Below are positions 32,527 through 41,518 of a DNA stretch of 64,000 nucleotides, one piece after another. Source of the DNA: JAGPKI01 sp052034135 (GTDB taxonomy: Bacteria; Caldisericota; Caldisericia; UBA6126; JAGPKI01). The translations under genes and the position numbers were made by a program. The stretch covers positions 1-64,000 of the forward strand of contig JBPOJC010000005.1 in NCBI GenBank assembly GCA_052034135.1, written 5' to 3'. Every line of letters starts with the position of its first letter. The first letter of the stretch is position 1. Below the pieces are notes generated by a model. It was not told where the DNA came from and did no database searches. It was given only the letters and a program-made list of their open reading frames with translations.

Positions 32527-33438
32527 GTGATACAAAATTTTATAGAAGCAAAAGCAAAAGCCAAAAGTTTTCCTAAAAGAAGAGTTGCTGTGGTTGGAGC
32601 AGGGGACATAGATGTATTAGAAGCTGTTTTTGATGCTAAAAACGAGGGATTAATAGAACCAATTTTTATTGATTCTAAAGAGAAAATATTAAAGGCAAAT
32701 TCAGATAAATTCGACTTAAGTGGTATAGAAATAATTGATGAGGGAGAAAAAATTCCTCAATGTCAGGCAGGCATAAAATTAGTTAAAGAAAATAGAGCAG
32801 ATATTTTAATGAAAGGTTTAATACCAACGCCAATTCTCTTTAAAGAAGTTTTAAATAAAGAAACTGGTCTAAGATTTGGTAAACTTCTTACCCATATAGG
32901 AGTCATAAAAACACCTTACTATCACAAAATGTTAATAATGACAGATGGTGGCATAGTAATTGCTCCAACGCTTGATGATAAGATAGCAATACTTGAAAAT
33001 GCATCTATTGTGGCAAAAGCTCTTGAAATAGAGAAGCCTAAAGTTGCTGCAATATCCGCAGTTGAGACAATTTCAACAAATATGCAATCAACCGTTGATG
33101 CTGCAATACTGACAAAAATGTATGAAAGAGGACAACTTCCTGGTTTTATTGTGGATGGTCCTTTGGCTATGGACAATGCAGTTTCTAAGGAAGCTGCTCT
33201 ACATAAGGGTATAAAAAGTGAAGTTTCTGGAGATCCCGACATACTCCTTATGCCCAACATAGAATCAGGAAATATATTTTATAAAGCACTTGTTTATCTT
33301 GGCGGTGGCGCTGATACGGCTGGCATAGTAATAGGAGCAAAAGTTCCACTCGTTGTTCCTTCAAGGTCAGATTCTCCTCAAAACAAACTTAATTCTATAA
33401 TAATGGCAAACTTGATTTCTTATTCGATTTCAAATTAA
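32527..33438 (+). CDS. ptb: Phosphate butyryltransferase
   Basis: This 303-residue enzyme converts butyryl-CoA to butyryl phosphate, feeding the kinase on either side. Family segments include VAVVGAGDIDVLEAV, ADILMKGLIPT, LTHIGVI, MTDGGIVIAP, VDGPLAMDNAVS and GNIFYKALVYLGG. The start is GTG with AAGGAGGT nine bases before. It lies between two buk copies in the order buk-ptb-buk. Together they would make ATP from acyl-CoA produced in amino acid or peptide fermentation. Confidence 0.94.
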   Translation: MIQNFIEAKAKAKSFPKRRVAVVGAGDIDVLEAVFDAKNEGLIEPIFIDSKEKILKANSDKFDLSGIEIIDEGEKIPQCQAGIKLVKENRADILMKGLIPTPILFKEVLNKETGLRFGKLLTHIGVIKTPYYHKMLIMTDGGIVIAPTLDDKIAILENASIVAKALEIEKPKVAAISAVETISTNMQSTVDAAILTKMYERGQLPGFIVDGPLAMDNAVSKEAALHKGIKSEVSGDPDILLMPNIESGNIFYKALVYLGGGADTAGIVIGAKVPLVVPSRSDSPQNKLNSIIMANLISYSISN

Positions 33439-33455
33439 AGATAGGGGTATAAAAA

Positions 33456-34529
33456 ATGAGCGAAGAATTGGCTCTTGTCATAAATCCAGGTTCCACATCC
33501 ACAAAAGTAGCTATATTTGACGAAAATAAAGAAATCTTTAAAATAAATATTTCTCATAGTGTTGAGAAACTTAAAGAATTTAAATCCATAGTGGATCAAT
33601 ATATTTTTCGTAAAGATGCAATAATTAAAACAGTCAATGAGAATAATGTTAATTTTGAGAGTATAAAGTGTATCGCCGCAAGAGGCGGACTTCTTAAGCC
33701 TGGACCTTCAGGTGTTTATGCTGTTAATGAAAAGATGGTTTCTGATTTGAAGGCTTGCAAATATGGGGAGCATGCTTCAAATCTTGGTGCAATAATAGCT
33801 TATGATCTATCTAAGGAGTATAACATCCCAGCCTTTATTGCTGATCCAGTCACAGTTGACGAAATGGATAAATTAGCAAAATTTACCGGGCTAAAAGGCT
33901 TAGAAAGAAGAAGCATTTTTCATGCACTAAACCAAAAATATATTGCGAGGAAATTTTCCAAGGAACATGGTAAAAAATATGAAGACCTAAATCTTATTGT
34001 AGTTCATATGGGTGGCGGTATTTCAATAGGAGTCCATAAAAATGGTAGAGTGATTGATGTGAACAATGCTCTAAATGGAGATGGTCCTTATTCTCCGGAA
34101 AGAGCTGGCACTCTACCCACTTTGAGTTTAGCAGGACTCTGTTTTTCTAACAAATATTCAAAAATGGAAATGCTCAAGAATCTTGCTGGCAAAGGTGGTT
34201 TTGTGTCTCATCTTGGAACAAATAATGCTTTAGAAGCAGAGAAAAGAGCATTAAATGGAGACAGCAAAGCAAAACTTATTATCGATGGCATGATTTACCA
34301 AATTTCAAAAGGTATTGGTGAGGCAAGCAGTGTACTTAAAGGTAAAGTTAATGCGATAATCTTCACAGGCGGCATTGCAAAATCAGAATTTATTACTTCT
34401 GAAATAAAGAATTATATAGATTATATTGCACCAGTGTTTATTTATCCTGGAGAAAATGAGATGGAAGCTCTATCAGAGAATGTCTTTAGGGTATTAAAGG
34501 GAGAGATTAAACCATCAGTCTATGAATAA
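33456..34529 (+). CDS. buk: Butyrate kinase, paralogue 2
   Basis: This 357-residue second kinase shares the same motifs: LVINPGSTSTKVA, AARGGLLKPGPSG, VVHMGGGISIGVH and IFTGGIAKS. The two proteins differ substantially outside a short patch, so they may have different acyl preferences. AGGGGT lies before the ATG. Its 3' end overlaps the P-loop ATPase gene by eight bases, implying coupling. Confidence 0.94.
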   Translation: MSEELALVINPGSTSTKVAIFDENKEIFKINISHSVEKLKEFKSIVDQYIFRKDAIIKTVNENNVNFESIKCIAARGGLLKPGPSGVYAVNEKMVSDLKACKYGEHASNLGAIIAYDLSKEYNIPAFIADPVTVDEMDKLAKFTGLKGLERRSIFHALNQKYIARKFSKEHGKKYEDLNLIVVHMGGGISIGVHKNGRVIDVNNALNGDGPYSPERAGTLPTLSLAGLCFSNKYSKMEMLKNLAGKGGFVSHLGTNNALEAEKRALNGDSKAKLIIDGMIYQISKGIGEASSVLKGKVNAIIFTGGIAKSEFITSEIKNYIDYIAPVFIYPGENEMEALSENVFRVLKGEIKPSVYE

Positions 34530-35229
34530 AAATATATTCTTATTTATTGGAAATATGGGTTCAGGAAAAAGCGAAGTTGCTATTAATTTCACTTTGAGGC
34601 TTACAAAAGAAGGGAAAAAACCTGTAAAGTTACTCGATCTTGATCTAATTAAACCTTACATCAGAATCAGGGATGTTTCCGAGAAACTTTTAAAAGCTGG
34701 AATTGATCTTATTGAGCCTTATGGTAAATTGAAAAACGCTGATATGCCTATAGTTCCAGCCAAGATGATGGATTATATTATGGATGATAGATTTGATCTT
34801 GTGATAGATGTGGGCGGAGAGGAAAGAGGAGTCATAACTATTGCTCAATTTGCTAAACCGTTAAAAGAAAAAAATCTTGAAGTAAATTTAACAATTAATA
34901 CTTTAAGGCCATTCTCCAGATCCATTGATCAAATTATTTCTATAATTAATTCCCTCGAGCATAATTCGAAACTCAAGATCACAGGCCTTGTCAGTAATAC
35001 TCATCTTAGATTTGAATCAACAATCGAAGAAGCTTATAAAGGCTACGAAATACTTTCTTCTGTGAGCAGAGAACTAAATATCCCTATAAAATTTGTTTGT
35101 ATTTGGGAGAAATTATTAAACTCAAATTCAAGCAATGAAATTCTTGAGAAATTTAAAGGTCAGGATATTTTGCCACTGAAGCTATTTTTGACTTTTCCAT
35201 GGGAATTGGATTCGGATTCTTCAATTTGA
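34522..35229 (+). CDS. P-loop ATPase of the MinD/SIMIBI kind, acyl-kinase associated
   Basis: The 235-residue product has a Walker A-type loop FIGNMGSGKSEVAIN near the N-terminus, LLDLDLIKPYIRIRD (a MinD-like switch region) and VIDVGGEERGVI (Walker B/switch II-like). Homologues sit beside butyrate kinase or 2-oxoacid ferredoxin oxidoreductase genes in other anaerobes, but I know of no assigned role. The overlap with buk2 suggests it is part of the acyl-phosphate operon. It may be an insertase or activator ATPase. Its end overlaps the convergent histidine kinase gene by nine bases. Confidence 0.75.
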   Translation: MNKNIFLFIGNMGSGKSEVAINFTLRLTKEGKKPVKLLDLDLIKPYIRIRDVSEKLLKAGIDLIEPYGKLKNADMPIVPAKMMDYIMDDRFDLVIDVGGEERGVITIAQFAKPLKEKNLEVNLTINTLRPFSRSIDQIISIINSLEHNSKLKITGLVSNTHLRFESTIEEAYKGYEILSSVSRELNIPIKFVCIWEKLLNSNSSNEILEKFKGQDILPLKLFLTFPWELDSDSSI

Positions 35230-37314
35230 AGGAATATAAAAGAGAAATTCAACTCCTTCATCTAAATTTCTTGCCAATATTTCTCCACCGTGGAGTTTTA
35301 CAATTTCCTCAACAATGCTTAAACCAATTCCAAATCCTGGGATAGAACGTTGTTTGTTAGTAGAGGATGCATATGGAGAAAATATATATTTAAGAGAGCC
35401 TTCGGGAATTTGAGGACCATTATTTTTGACCGAGAAATAATATTTGTTTTCTGATTTATAATATGATATTTCGATAACGCCATCGTTCTTTAAATAATTT
35501 ATTGAATTTATTAACAGATTGTCAAATACTTCCTTTAACCTGAGGGGATCTGCATAAATTGATGAACTATCATCTTCAATTTTTAAATTTATTTTAATGT
35601 TCTTATCGTTTACTCTTACTAAATTGGCTTCTATAACTTCCTCTAATAATGTTTCAATATTAATAAGTCTTCTTTCGAGAGTGATTCCTTTGAATTCGAT
35701 GCGAGATAGTTCCATCAAATTATTTAAAAGTAATACTAATTCGTTGGATTGTCGCAATATTAGTTCTGGTAAATTTTTCTTATCACTATTTAAAATTCCA
35801 TCAGAGAAAACCAACTTTGTTGCTTCTGTTATTACTGTTATATAATTTCTTATATCATGAAGAATCTTTGCGAAAAATAGATCTCTTTTTTCCTTAATTT
35901 CGGCTATTTCTTTGTTTGCCTGAGAAAGATTTTCTAAAAGCATTAAATTTTTTAGTATTACATTAATATTTAAAGTTAATTCATTGATATAATCTAAAAT
36001 TTCAGGATCTTCAATAAAAGATTCCTCTTTCACCCTTAAAAATGCTAAACAGAGTATTTCATCTTTGTGAAAAAGAGGAATAATTAGACCAATTTTTTCA
36101 TTTTCTATAAATTCTTGTTCTTCACGTGTTATTCCGGTAAATTCTGGAAATATATTTATATAGGAGCTAAATATTGGTTTATTGTTTCTTTTGAAATATT
36201 CGATTAACATACTTTTTGGAGAAACTTGAAAACTTGAGTTTTTGATATCTGGACTAATATAAAGGTTTTTAGTTTTATCAAAGAGAAATAAGTAAAGGTA
36301 ATCACAATTAGTTATGAATTTGAGGTCGTTAGTGAAAAGTTCTGCAAAAGAATTAATGCTATCACAGGTTAAATATCTTTCAATTGAGGATTTTATTGAA
36401 TTTTCTATTGAGAAATGTTTTTTAAATAAATTTTTTTCTAAAGTTTTTTTAATTTGTTCATAAATTAAAGTTGTAATTATTACAAGCAAGGGGATAAATA
36501 TGATTATATGGAATAAATTATTGTTATTTGTACTTAATTTAGCTGTATTGGTAATAGCTGGTATTAATACGCATATTGAGAGGTATGTAATTAATACTGT
36601 AATTAAAACTGTTAGAAGAATTGATAGAATGTAGGTTGTTAGCTTTCTGGCAAGTCTTCTTGTTTTAATAAACTTAAATCTGAAAATAGCATATAGGATT
36701 AATAAAGAATTTATTAAATTGGAAAGTATGTCTATTGGATAAGCTCCTAAAACAGGGCTTAAATTTGCAAGCGTTCCAACCATAAGTATAAAAGAACCTA
36801 TAATCACATACCTTAATCCAGTTTTTCTAAACAAGTCTTCTTCTTTTCTGTATGAAAGAAGAAGTGTTACGGTAGATAGAATCATAATTGCGTAATCTAA
36901 TCCGTATGCTACTAAGATTAATTTACCAGGCTCATAGATAAAAGAAGTTCCCTCAAACTTAGCTTGCGATACAATTAAGCCTGAAAGATTTAAAATCTCT
37001 AAAAAGATGTATGCTAATATATTAAATATTTTTAATTTATTTTGCTTAAGAGCGTATTTACAGGCAAAATCATAATAAAGCATCGGTATTAAGAGAAGTG
37101 CAGAAACCATGAATCTATTCCAGAAAAGTGGAGTAAGAATTGTAGAATTAAGGTGCATCATAAAGGAGCCAAAGCTCCAGATGATGTTTGCAAGGATATA
37201 ATAACTTAAAGCTCTGTTTGTCCTATTTTTTTCAGTTCTAAAGAGAATAATAAAAATTACAGAGAAGCAAATAAATGTAAGGAAGGGAACCATGCTTGTT
37301 ATATTAGTAATCAT
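35221..37314 (-). CDS. Membrane sensor histidine kinase (7TM, GAF, HisKA, HATPase)
   Basis: This 697-residue kinase has about seven to nine N-terminal membrane helices (residues 1-~290) of the histidine kinase 7TM type. A GAF-like domain follows (about 310-460), then a HisKA helix with the phospho-accepting histidine in ILHDIRN (near 486), then an ATPase domain with DNLLINSINYLKNDG (N box), FGIGLSIVEEIVKLHGG (G2 box). No response regulator gene is adjacent. It overlaps the GH3 gene upstream by four bases (ATGA arrangement), so both are co-translated. The signal is unknown. Confidence 0.93.
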   Translation of the reverse strand: MITNITSMVPFLTFICFSVIFIILFRTEKNRTNRALSYYILANIIWSFGSFMMHLNSTILTPLFWNRFMVSALLLIPMLYYDFACKYALKQNKLKIFNILAYIFLEILNLSGLIVSQAKFEGTSFIYEPGKLILVAYGLDYAIMILSTVTLLLSYRKEEDLFRKTGLRYVIIGSFILMVGTLANLSPVLGAYPIDILSNLINSLLILYAIFRFKFIKTRRLARKLTTYILSILLTVLITVLITYLSICVLIPAITNTAKLSTNNNNLFHIIIFIPLLVIITTLIYEQIKKTLEKNLFKKHFSIENSIKSSIERYLTCDSINSFAELFTNDLKFITNCDYLYLFLFDKTKNLYISPDIKNSSFQVSPKSMLIEYFKRNNKPIFSSYINIFPEFTGITREEQEFIENEKIGLIIPLFHKDEILCLAFLRVKEESFIEDPEILDYINELTLNINVILKNLMLLENLSQANKEIAEIKEKRDLFFAKILHDIRNYITVITEATKLVFSDGILNSDKKNLPELILRQSNELVLLLNNLMELSRIEFKGITLERRLINIETLLEEVIEANLVRVNDKNIKINLKIEDDSSSIYADPLRLKEVFDNLLINSINYLKNDGVIEISYYKSENKYYFSVKNNGPQIPEGSLKYIFSPYASSTNKQRSIPGFGIGLSIVEEIVKLHGGEILARNLDEGVEFLFYIPSN

Positions 37315-38933
37315 TTTTTATCATTTTCTCTAATAATTTCTAAAAATTTATTCATTATAGCTATAGGTGGATTCATATGAGGTATAGATATTGGTTCGTT
37401 TTCGCTTAATTTAATTGTTTGGATAAATTTTTTGAGTTTAGAAAATGTTCCAGCAGGTACGAGAGTGAGCTTAAGAGGCTTTATGCCAATCATCTGTTCA
37501 TAGTCGTTGTAGTCATGGTCTAATTCTTTTAATGCGTTGTGAACAAATTCTTCAATTTTTGATTCAGAAAGGGAACTATCTAACATTTCAATATAAATAT
37601 GAAGAAAAGCTTCACCATCTTTTTTGCTAATTTCTTTCACTGCTAACCAATCTTTAAATTGTATTTTTGTATTTATTAGGCTTTGTAAAATTGTTCTTTC
37701 TGTTAGCCTAGTAAAGCCAGCAATATCTATTACATCTTCAGTTCTATTTTCAAATCTGATTTGCGGAAGGTTTATTTTAACTTCATTATCACTATTTCCT
37801 AAAACTCTTATTATGTCACCAATTCTGTAGCGAACAAAGGCTCCACCGTTTAGAGATGTAATAACAATTTCATAAAGTTTATTTGGTTCGAGCTCATTTA
37901 TTAAGATAGTTTTAGGTGAATAATTTGGGTTTACTAAATTTTTTTCGTGTTCTTCCCAGGGAATAAATTCAAGGAAATTTGTGTAAGGCACAAAAGTCAT
38001 TCCTTTTCTGTTCCATGCCTGAAAAGCAGTTATACCTATTTCAGTACCACCGTAAATCTCTAAAGGCTTTTTACCCCAGAAATACTCAATTTTGTCAGCA
38101 TATAGTGAGGAATCTATTCCTCCACAGATTATTCCTGTTAAATTCCAGATATCACGGGGCAAAATATTTCGCCTGAGTATCTTACTCTTTAGAAAAGCCT
38201 TGCTAAGAAGGAAAAATTTCTTTGGTTGGTTTAAAATAGTAGAAGGTTTTAATGTTTTAAGATAATTCGGAAAAATACTTCCTACTTTAACAAGAACACT
38301 TGCAACTCCAAAAAAATAATCAATTCCCTTTTGAAAACCAAGCTCAAAGCCATATAAGTTTCTTTCTTCAAAAGACAAATTTTGGGCAATTTCATAATGT
38401 GGCATATAGTCAAATTCATACTCATACTTTAATCCATATGGAATAGTACCTGTTATATATGGAAGAGGAGCCATACCATAAAGAAATTGTTTTCCATATC
38501 CAAACTTAAATTTTCCTCTACCGTAAGCAGTAGACATTATCACTGCGCCGAGAAATGCTCTTGCATTATTAAGAACCATTCTATATGGGTAAGGTGCCCA
38601 TTTTTCATCATATTCTCCAGGTTTACCTGTGGTCATAGACCAAAAAAGTGGTTTTTCTGGTAATGCAGCTTCATCTTTTATATCCAAAATTCCTAAATAA
38701 TCAGGATAAGTAGTTAAAGGAACTTTGTTTCTGAATTCTGAAACAGATTCTGGAATATAACTACCTAAAAATATTTTACCAAGTTTTGATGAATTAAGTA
38801 ATTTTAATTGTTCAAGAAGAAGCACTTCCTGTAGTTTCATAAACATAGAAATATCTAAGTCAATAAATCCGCAATACCTATTCCATAAATCTACGAACCT
38901 ATCCTGCCTTAATAACTCGGTAGCATTTAACAT
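37311..38933 (-). CDS. GH3-family acyl-adenylate ligase
   Basis: The 540-residue protein fits the GH3 branch of adenylate-forming enzymes. ATP-binding motif 1 is FWSMTTGKPGEYDEKW. IYGGTEIGITA is the second motif. RYRIGDIIRV is the third. Plant GH3 enzymes join amino acids to jasmonate or auxin; bacterial members are mostly uncharacterised. A carboxylate-activating reaction is likely. It is the first gene of a two-gene unit with a histidine kinase, an uncommon pairing. Confidence 0.85.
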   Translation of the reverse strand: MLNATELLRQDRFVDLWNRYCGFIDLDISMFMKLQEVLLLEQLKLLNSSKLGKIFLGSYIPESVSEFRNKVPLTTYPDYLGILDIKDEAALPEKPLFWSMTTGKPGEYDEKWAPYPYRMVLNNARAFLGAVIMSTAYGRGKFKFGYGKQFLYGMAPLPYITGTIPYGLKYEYEFDYMPHYEIAQNLSFEERNLYGFELGFQKGIDYFFGVASVLVKVGSIFPNYLKTLKPSTILNQPKKFFLLSKAFLKSKILRRNILPRDIWNLTGIICGGIDSSLYADKIEYFWGKKPLEIYGGTEIGITAFQAWNRKGMTFVPYTNFLEFIPWEEHEKNLVNPNYSPKTILINELEPNKLYEIVITSLNGGAFVRYRIGDIIRVLGNSDNEVKINLPQIRFENRTEDVIDIAGFTRLTERTILQSLINTKIQFKDWLAVKEISKKDGEAFLHIYIEMLDSSLSESKIEEFVHNALKELDHDYNDYEQMIGIKPLKLTLVPAGTFSKLKKFIQTIKLSENEPISIPHMNPPIAIMNKFLEIIRENDKK

Positions 38934-39571
38934 ATATGATAACCATTATAATAATTTTTTAACATTATGACCATTATAATAATTTTTGACTTATGAGAAA
39001 GTTTATGATTTGTATCGAGCAAAATCTTAAATATGATATACTTCTGTGGATTAAACTATGGGAGTCATGAAGGTAACTACGAATGAATATCATCCCTTCA
39101 TTCCGAAAGTGTGTATCAACAAGCTTGAACTGAGGAGATTCTTCGCTACTGGGAATAGTGCTCATTAGGATGACGGCGATGGTGTGATAACTTTCGTCGT
39201 TAAAATTAAACTCCTCAGAATCACGGAAGGTTGAATCCCCAATGCCACTTACGGAATACATCTCCTAAGGATTACTGTGTGATAAGAGTACATTCGTTAC
39301 ATACATTTCTTAAGGCAACAAAAAAGAGGTATAAAAGAGGAGAGGTTCCATCGGGTGGAAAATTGTAAGCAATTTAAAATAAATAAAAATAATTGAAATA
39401 AAAAATTTCAGTATCTAAAGAATCTGATAAAATGGAAGTATTAGCAGCTCATGTTTAGTTTTTTGATGAAGCAAAGATAATCAAAGATAATAATTTTATT
39501 AAGAAAATTAAACAAAGTAACATATTTTAAATTGTTTTTATAAGGGATATGGCATATATTAATTAGTTATT
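38934..39571. other. Intergenic region with repeats before tRNA-Arg
   Basis: About 640 bases without a convincing gene. It starts with a tandem-like direct repeat (38943-38987). From about 39090 to 39270 it holds degraded versions of the dispersed repeats (TTCATTCCGAAAGTG, GAGGAGATTCTTCGCTAC, GCTCATTAGGATGACGG, CTTACGGAATACATCTCC). The rest is A+T-rich. Frames crossing it have no ribosome site. Confidence 0.6.
38943..38987 (+). repeat. Direct repeat of 17 bases upstream of the GH3 gene
   Basis: CCATTATAATAATTTTT occurs at 38943-38959 and again at 38971-38987. It lies immediately before the GH3 start on the opposite strand and could mark a regulator site. Confidence 0.6.
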
Positions 39572-39644
39572 GTGCCCGTAGCTTAATGGAAAAAGCATCG
39601 GCCTCCGGAGCCGAGGAGTGGAGGTTCAATTCCTCTCGGGCACG
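39572..39644 (+). tRNA. tRNA-Arg (anticodon CCG)
   Basis: Folds fully: acceptor stem GTGCCCG/CGGGCAC, D arm GCTT...AAGC, anticodon stem TCGGC/GCCGA with loop CTCCGGA (anticodon CCG), T arm GGAGG-TTCAATT-CCTCT. Discriminator G; CCA is not encoded. Reads the CGG arginine codon. It is ten bases upstream of ftsQ and its last base is part of the ftsQ ribosome site. Confidence 0.95.
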
Positions 39645-39654
39645 GAGAAAATTT

Positions 39655-40359
39655 ATGAAAAGGTTTAAGTTTATTATATTATTGGTTCTGATTGTAGTTG
39701 TAGTTTTTTTTATAAACAAAGAATTAGTTTATCTACCTTTACTTAAAATTAATGCGTCTGATAGCGTGGCTATGAAAGTTAAAGAAGAACTTGGTAAAGC
39801 TTCATTTATGGGTTTTACTTTTAAACGGAACATTCAAAATAAAGAATTTAAAAAAACAATTAATAACTGTGAAAGTATTACTCTTACAAAAAAAGGCTTT
39901 TTGAAATGGGAGATAAACACTGTTCAGGAAGTTTATAATTATATTGTCAAACTTAATGGTTATCCTATGAGTATTAATAAAGAAGGATCTTTAATTGATG
40001 AAAACGTAAATATGAACATTAATGATAATTCTTTAGCCGTTTTTATTGTAAACGTAAAAGCCAAAAACGATGCAAAAGTTGTTTATAATGATTACATAAA
40101 ACCGTTTTTACTCTATGTTAATTCAACAAAAAGTAAACTTTATCCAATGATTTCTGAAATAAATTTTGATGATTCCCTTGGACTTAGCTTTACTTGTTTT
40201 GACAAAAAAAGAATAATAATAGGTAAAAGAAAAGATTTTGAAATAATTGAAGATGAATTTTTTAAAGCTAAAAGTCTATTAACTGAAAAAAAAGAATATA
40301 CTAATTATAGTGAATTGGATTTCAGATTTAAAAATAGGATAATATGTAGAAAAAAATGA
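39655..40359 (+). CDS. ftsQ: FtsQ/DivIB-like cell-division protein
   Basis: This 234-residue protein has one N-terminal membrane helix (about residues 5-22), then a POTRA-like domain (PLLKINASDSVAMKVKEEL), and an end of the FtsQ type (ELDFRFKNRIICRKK). It is directly upstream of ftsZ, the classical position. The frame can be extended upstream into the tRNA, but GGAG at 39644-39647 and ATG 39655 set the start. The sequence is divergent, so the call depends on architecture and context. Confidence 0.75.
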   Translation: MKRFKFIILLVLIVVVVFFINKELVYLPLLKINASDSVAMKVKEELGKASFMGFTFKRNIQNKEFKKTINNCESITLTKKGFLKWEINTVQEVYNYIVKLNGYPMSINKEGSLIDENVNMNINDNSLAVFIVNVKAKNDAKVVYNDYIKPFLLYVNSTKSKLYPMISEINFDDSLGLSFTCFDKKRIIIGKRKDFEIIEDEFFKAKSLLTEKKEYTNYSELDFRFKNRIICRKK

Positions 40360-40440
40360 TTTATTTCTTGATTTTATGTTTTTAATTGTTATTATTTATG
40401 AAATTACCCATCATGTTTGGATTTAGAAAGGAGAGAAAAA

Positions 40441-41508
40441 ATGTTTAATGAGTTGGACCCTTGGACTCATACAAAAGCAACTCTAAAGGTTATAGGTGTA
40501 GGTGGTGGTGGAACAAATGCTGTGAACAGGATGATACAATGTGGAATTAGCGGTGTTGAATTTATAGCAGTTAACACCGACGTTCAAGCATTGAGTGTTT
40601 CACTTGCTCCTACAAAAATCCAAATAGGACCAAAAATTACTAAAGGATTGGGTGCTGGCTCAATCGCAGATCTTGGAGAAAAAGCTGCTTTAGAAAGCGA
40701 AGAAACAATAAGAGATGTTCTTAACGGAACTGATTTGCTGTTTTTAACTACAGGTATGGGTGGAGGTACTGGTACGGGTGCAAGTCCTGTAATTGCCAAA
40801 ATAGCTAAAGAAATGGGAATTCTCACTATTGCCATAGTTACAAAGCCTTTTTATTTTGAAGGTGAAAGAAGAATGAAGGTTGCAGAGGAAGGTATCGCGA
40901 AAATTAAAAATTACGTTGATACTCTTATTACTTTATGCAATGATAGGCTTCTTCAGATATCGACTAAATCCACTTCATTAACTGAAGCTTTTCTTTTAGC
41001 CGACGATATTCTTAGGCAAGGGGTTCAGGGCATATCTGATATTATAAATGTTCCTGGATTAATAAACGTTGATTTTGCAGACGTTAAAACTATTGTTAAA
41101 GATGCAGGAAGCGCGTGGATGGGTATAGGTTCAGCAAAAGGGGAAAATAAAGCAATTGAAGCAGCAAAAAGGGCAATCAATAGTAAATTACTCGAAACAA
41201 ATATTCAAGGAGCAAAAGGACTTCTCTTTAATATGACGGGAGGCAAAGGGCTCACCATAACTGATGTTAATGAAGCAGCAAAAGTAATAACAAATTCAGT
41301 CCATAAGGATGCTTTAAAAATATGGGGAGCTGTAATACAGGAAGATATGGATGATGAAATCAAAATAACAGTTATAGCAACTGGTTTTGACTCTCATAAA
41401 CAAATCTTTCCAGATGATGAATTTAGAGTAAGCTATAAAGAAGAAGAGAAAGAAGGAGAAAGCTTTATCGATATTCCTTTTTATCTAAAAAAGAGGATGG
41501 AACAATAA
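40441..41508 (+). CDS. ftsZ: FtsZ, cell-division tubulin
   Basis: This 355-residue GTPase forms the division ring. It has IGVGGGGTNAVNRM, the tubulin signature GMGGGTGTGASP (near residue 103), TKPF and the T7 loop region NVDFADVKTI. The C-terminal conserved tail is D-I-P-F-Y-L-K-K-R, close to the usual DIPxFL(R/K)R peptide that binds FtsA/SepF. AAAGGAG lies ten bases before ATG 40441; a TTG upstream is in frame but without a ribosome site. Confidence 0.97.
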   Translation: MFNELDPWTHTKATLKVIGVGGGGTNAVNRMIQCGISGVEFIAVNTDVQALSVSLAPTKIQIGPKITKGLGAGSIADLGEKAALESEETIRDVLNGTDLLFLTTGMGGGTGTGASPVIAKIAKEMGILTIAIVTKPFYFEGERRMKVAEEGIAKIKNYVDTLITLCNDRLLQISTKSTSLTEAFLLADDILRQGVQGISDIINVPGLINVDFADVKTIVKDAGSAWMGIGSAKGENKAIEAAKRAINSKLLETNIQGAKGLLFNMTGGKGLTITDVNEAAKVITNSVHKDALKIWGAVIQEDMDDEIKITVIATGFDSHKQIFPDDEFRVSYKEEEKEGESFIDIPFYLKKRMEQ

Positions 41509-41518
41509 AATTGAAACA

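Noticed and set aside
38974..39261. Minus-strand frame in the gap before tRNA-Arg
   Set aside because: It crosses degraded dispersed repeats and has no ribosome site.
39586..39654. N-terminal extension of ftsQ into the tRNA gene
   Set aside because: The upstream ATG lies inside a fully folding tRNA-Arg; GGAG and ATG 39655 give a normal FtsQ N-terminus.
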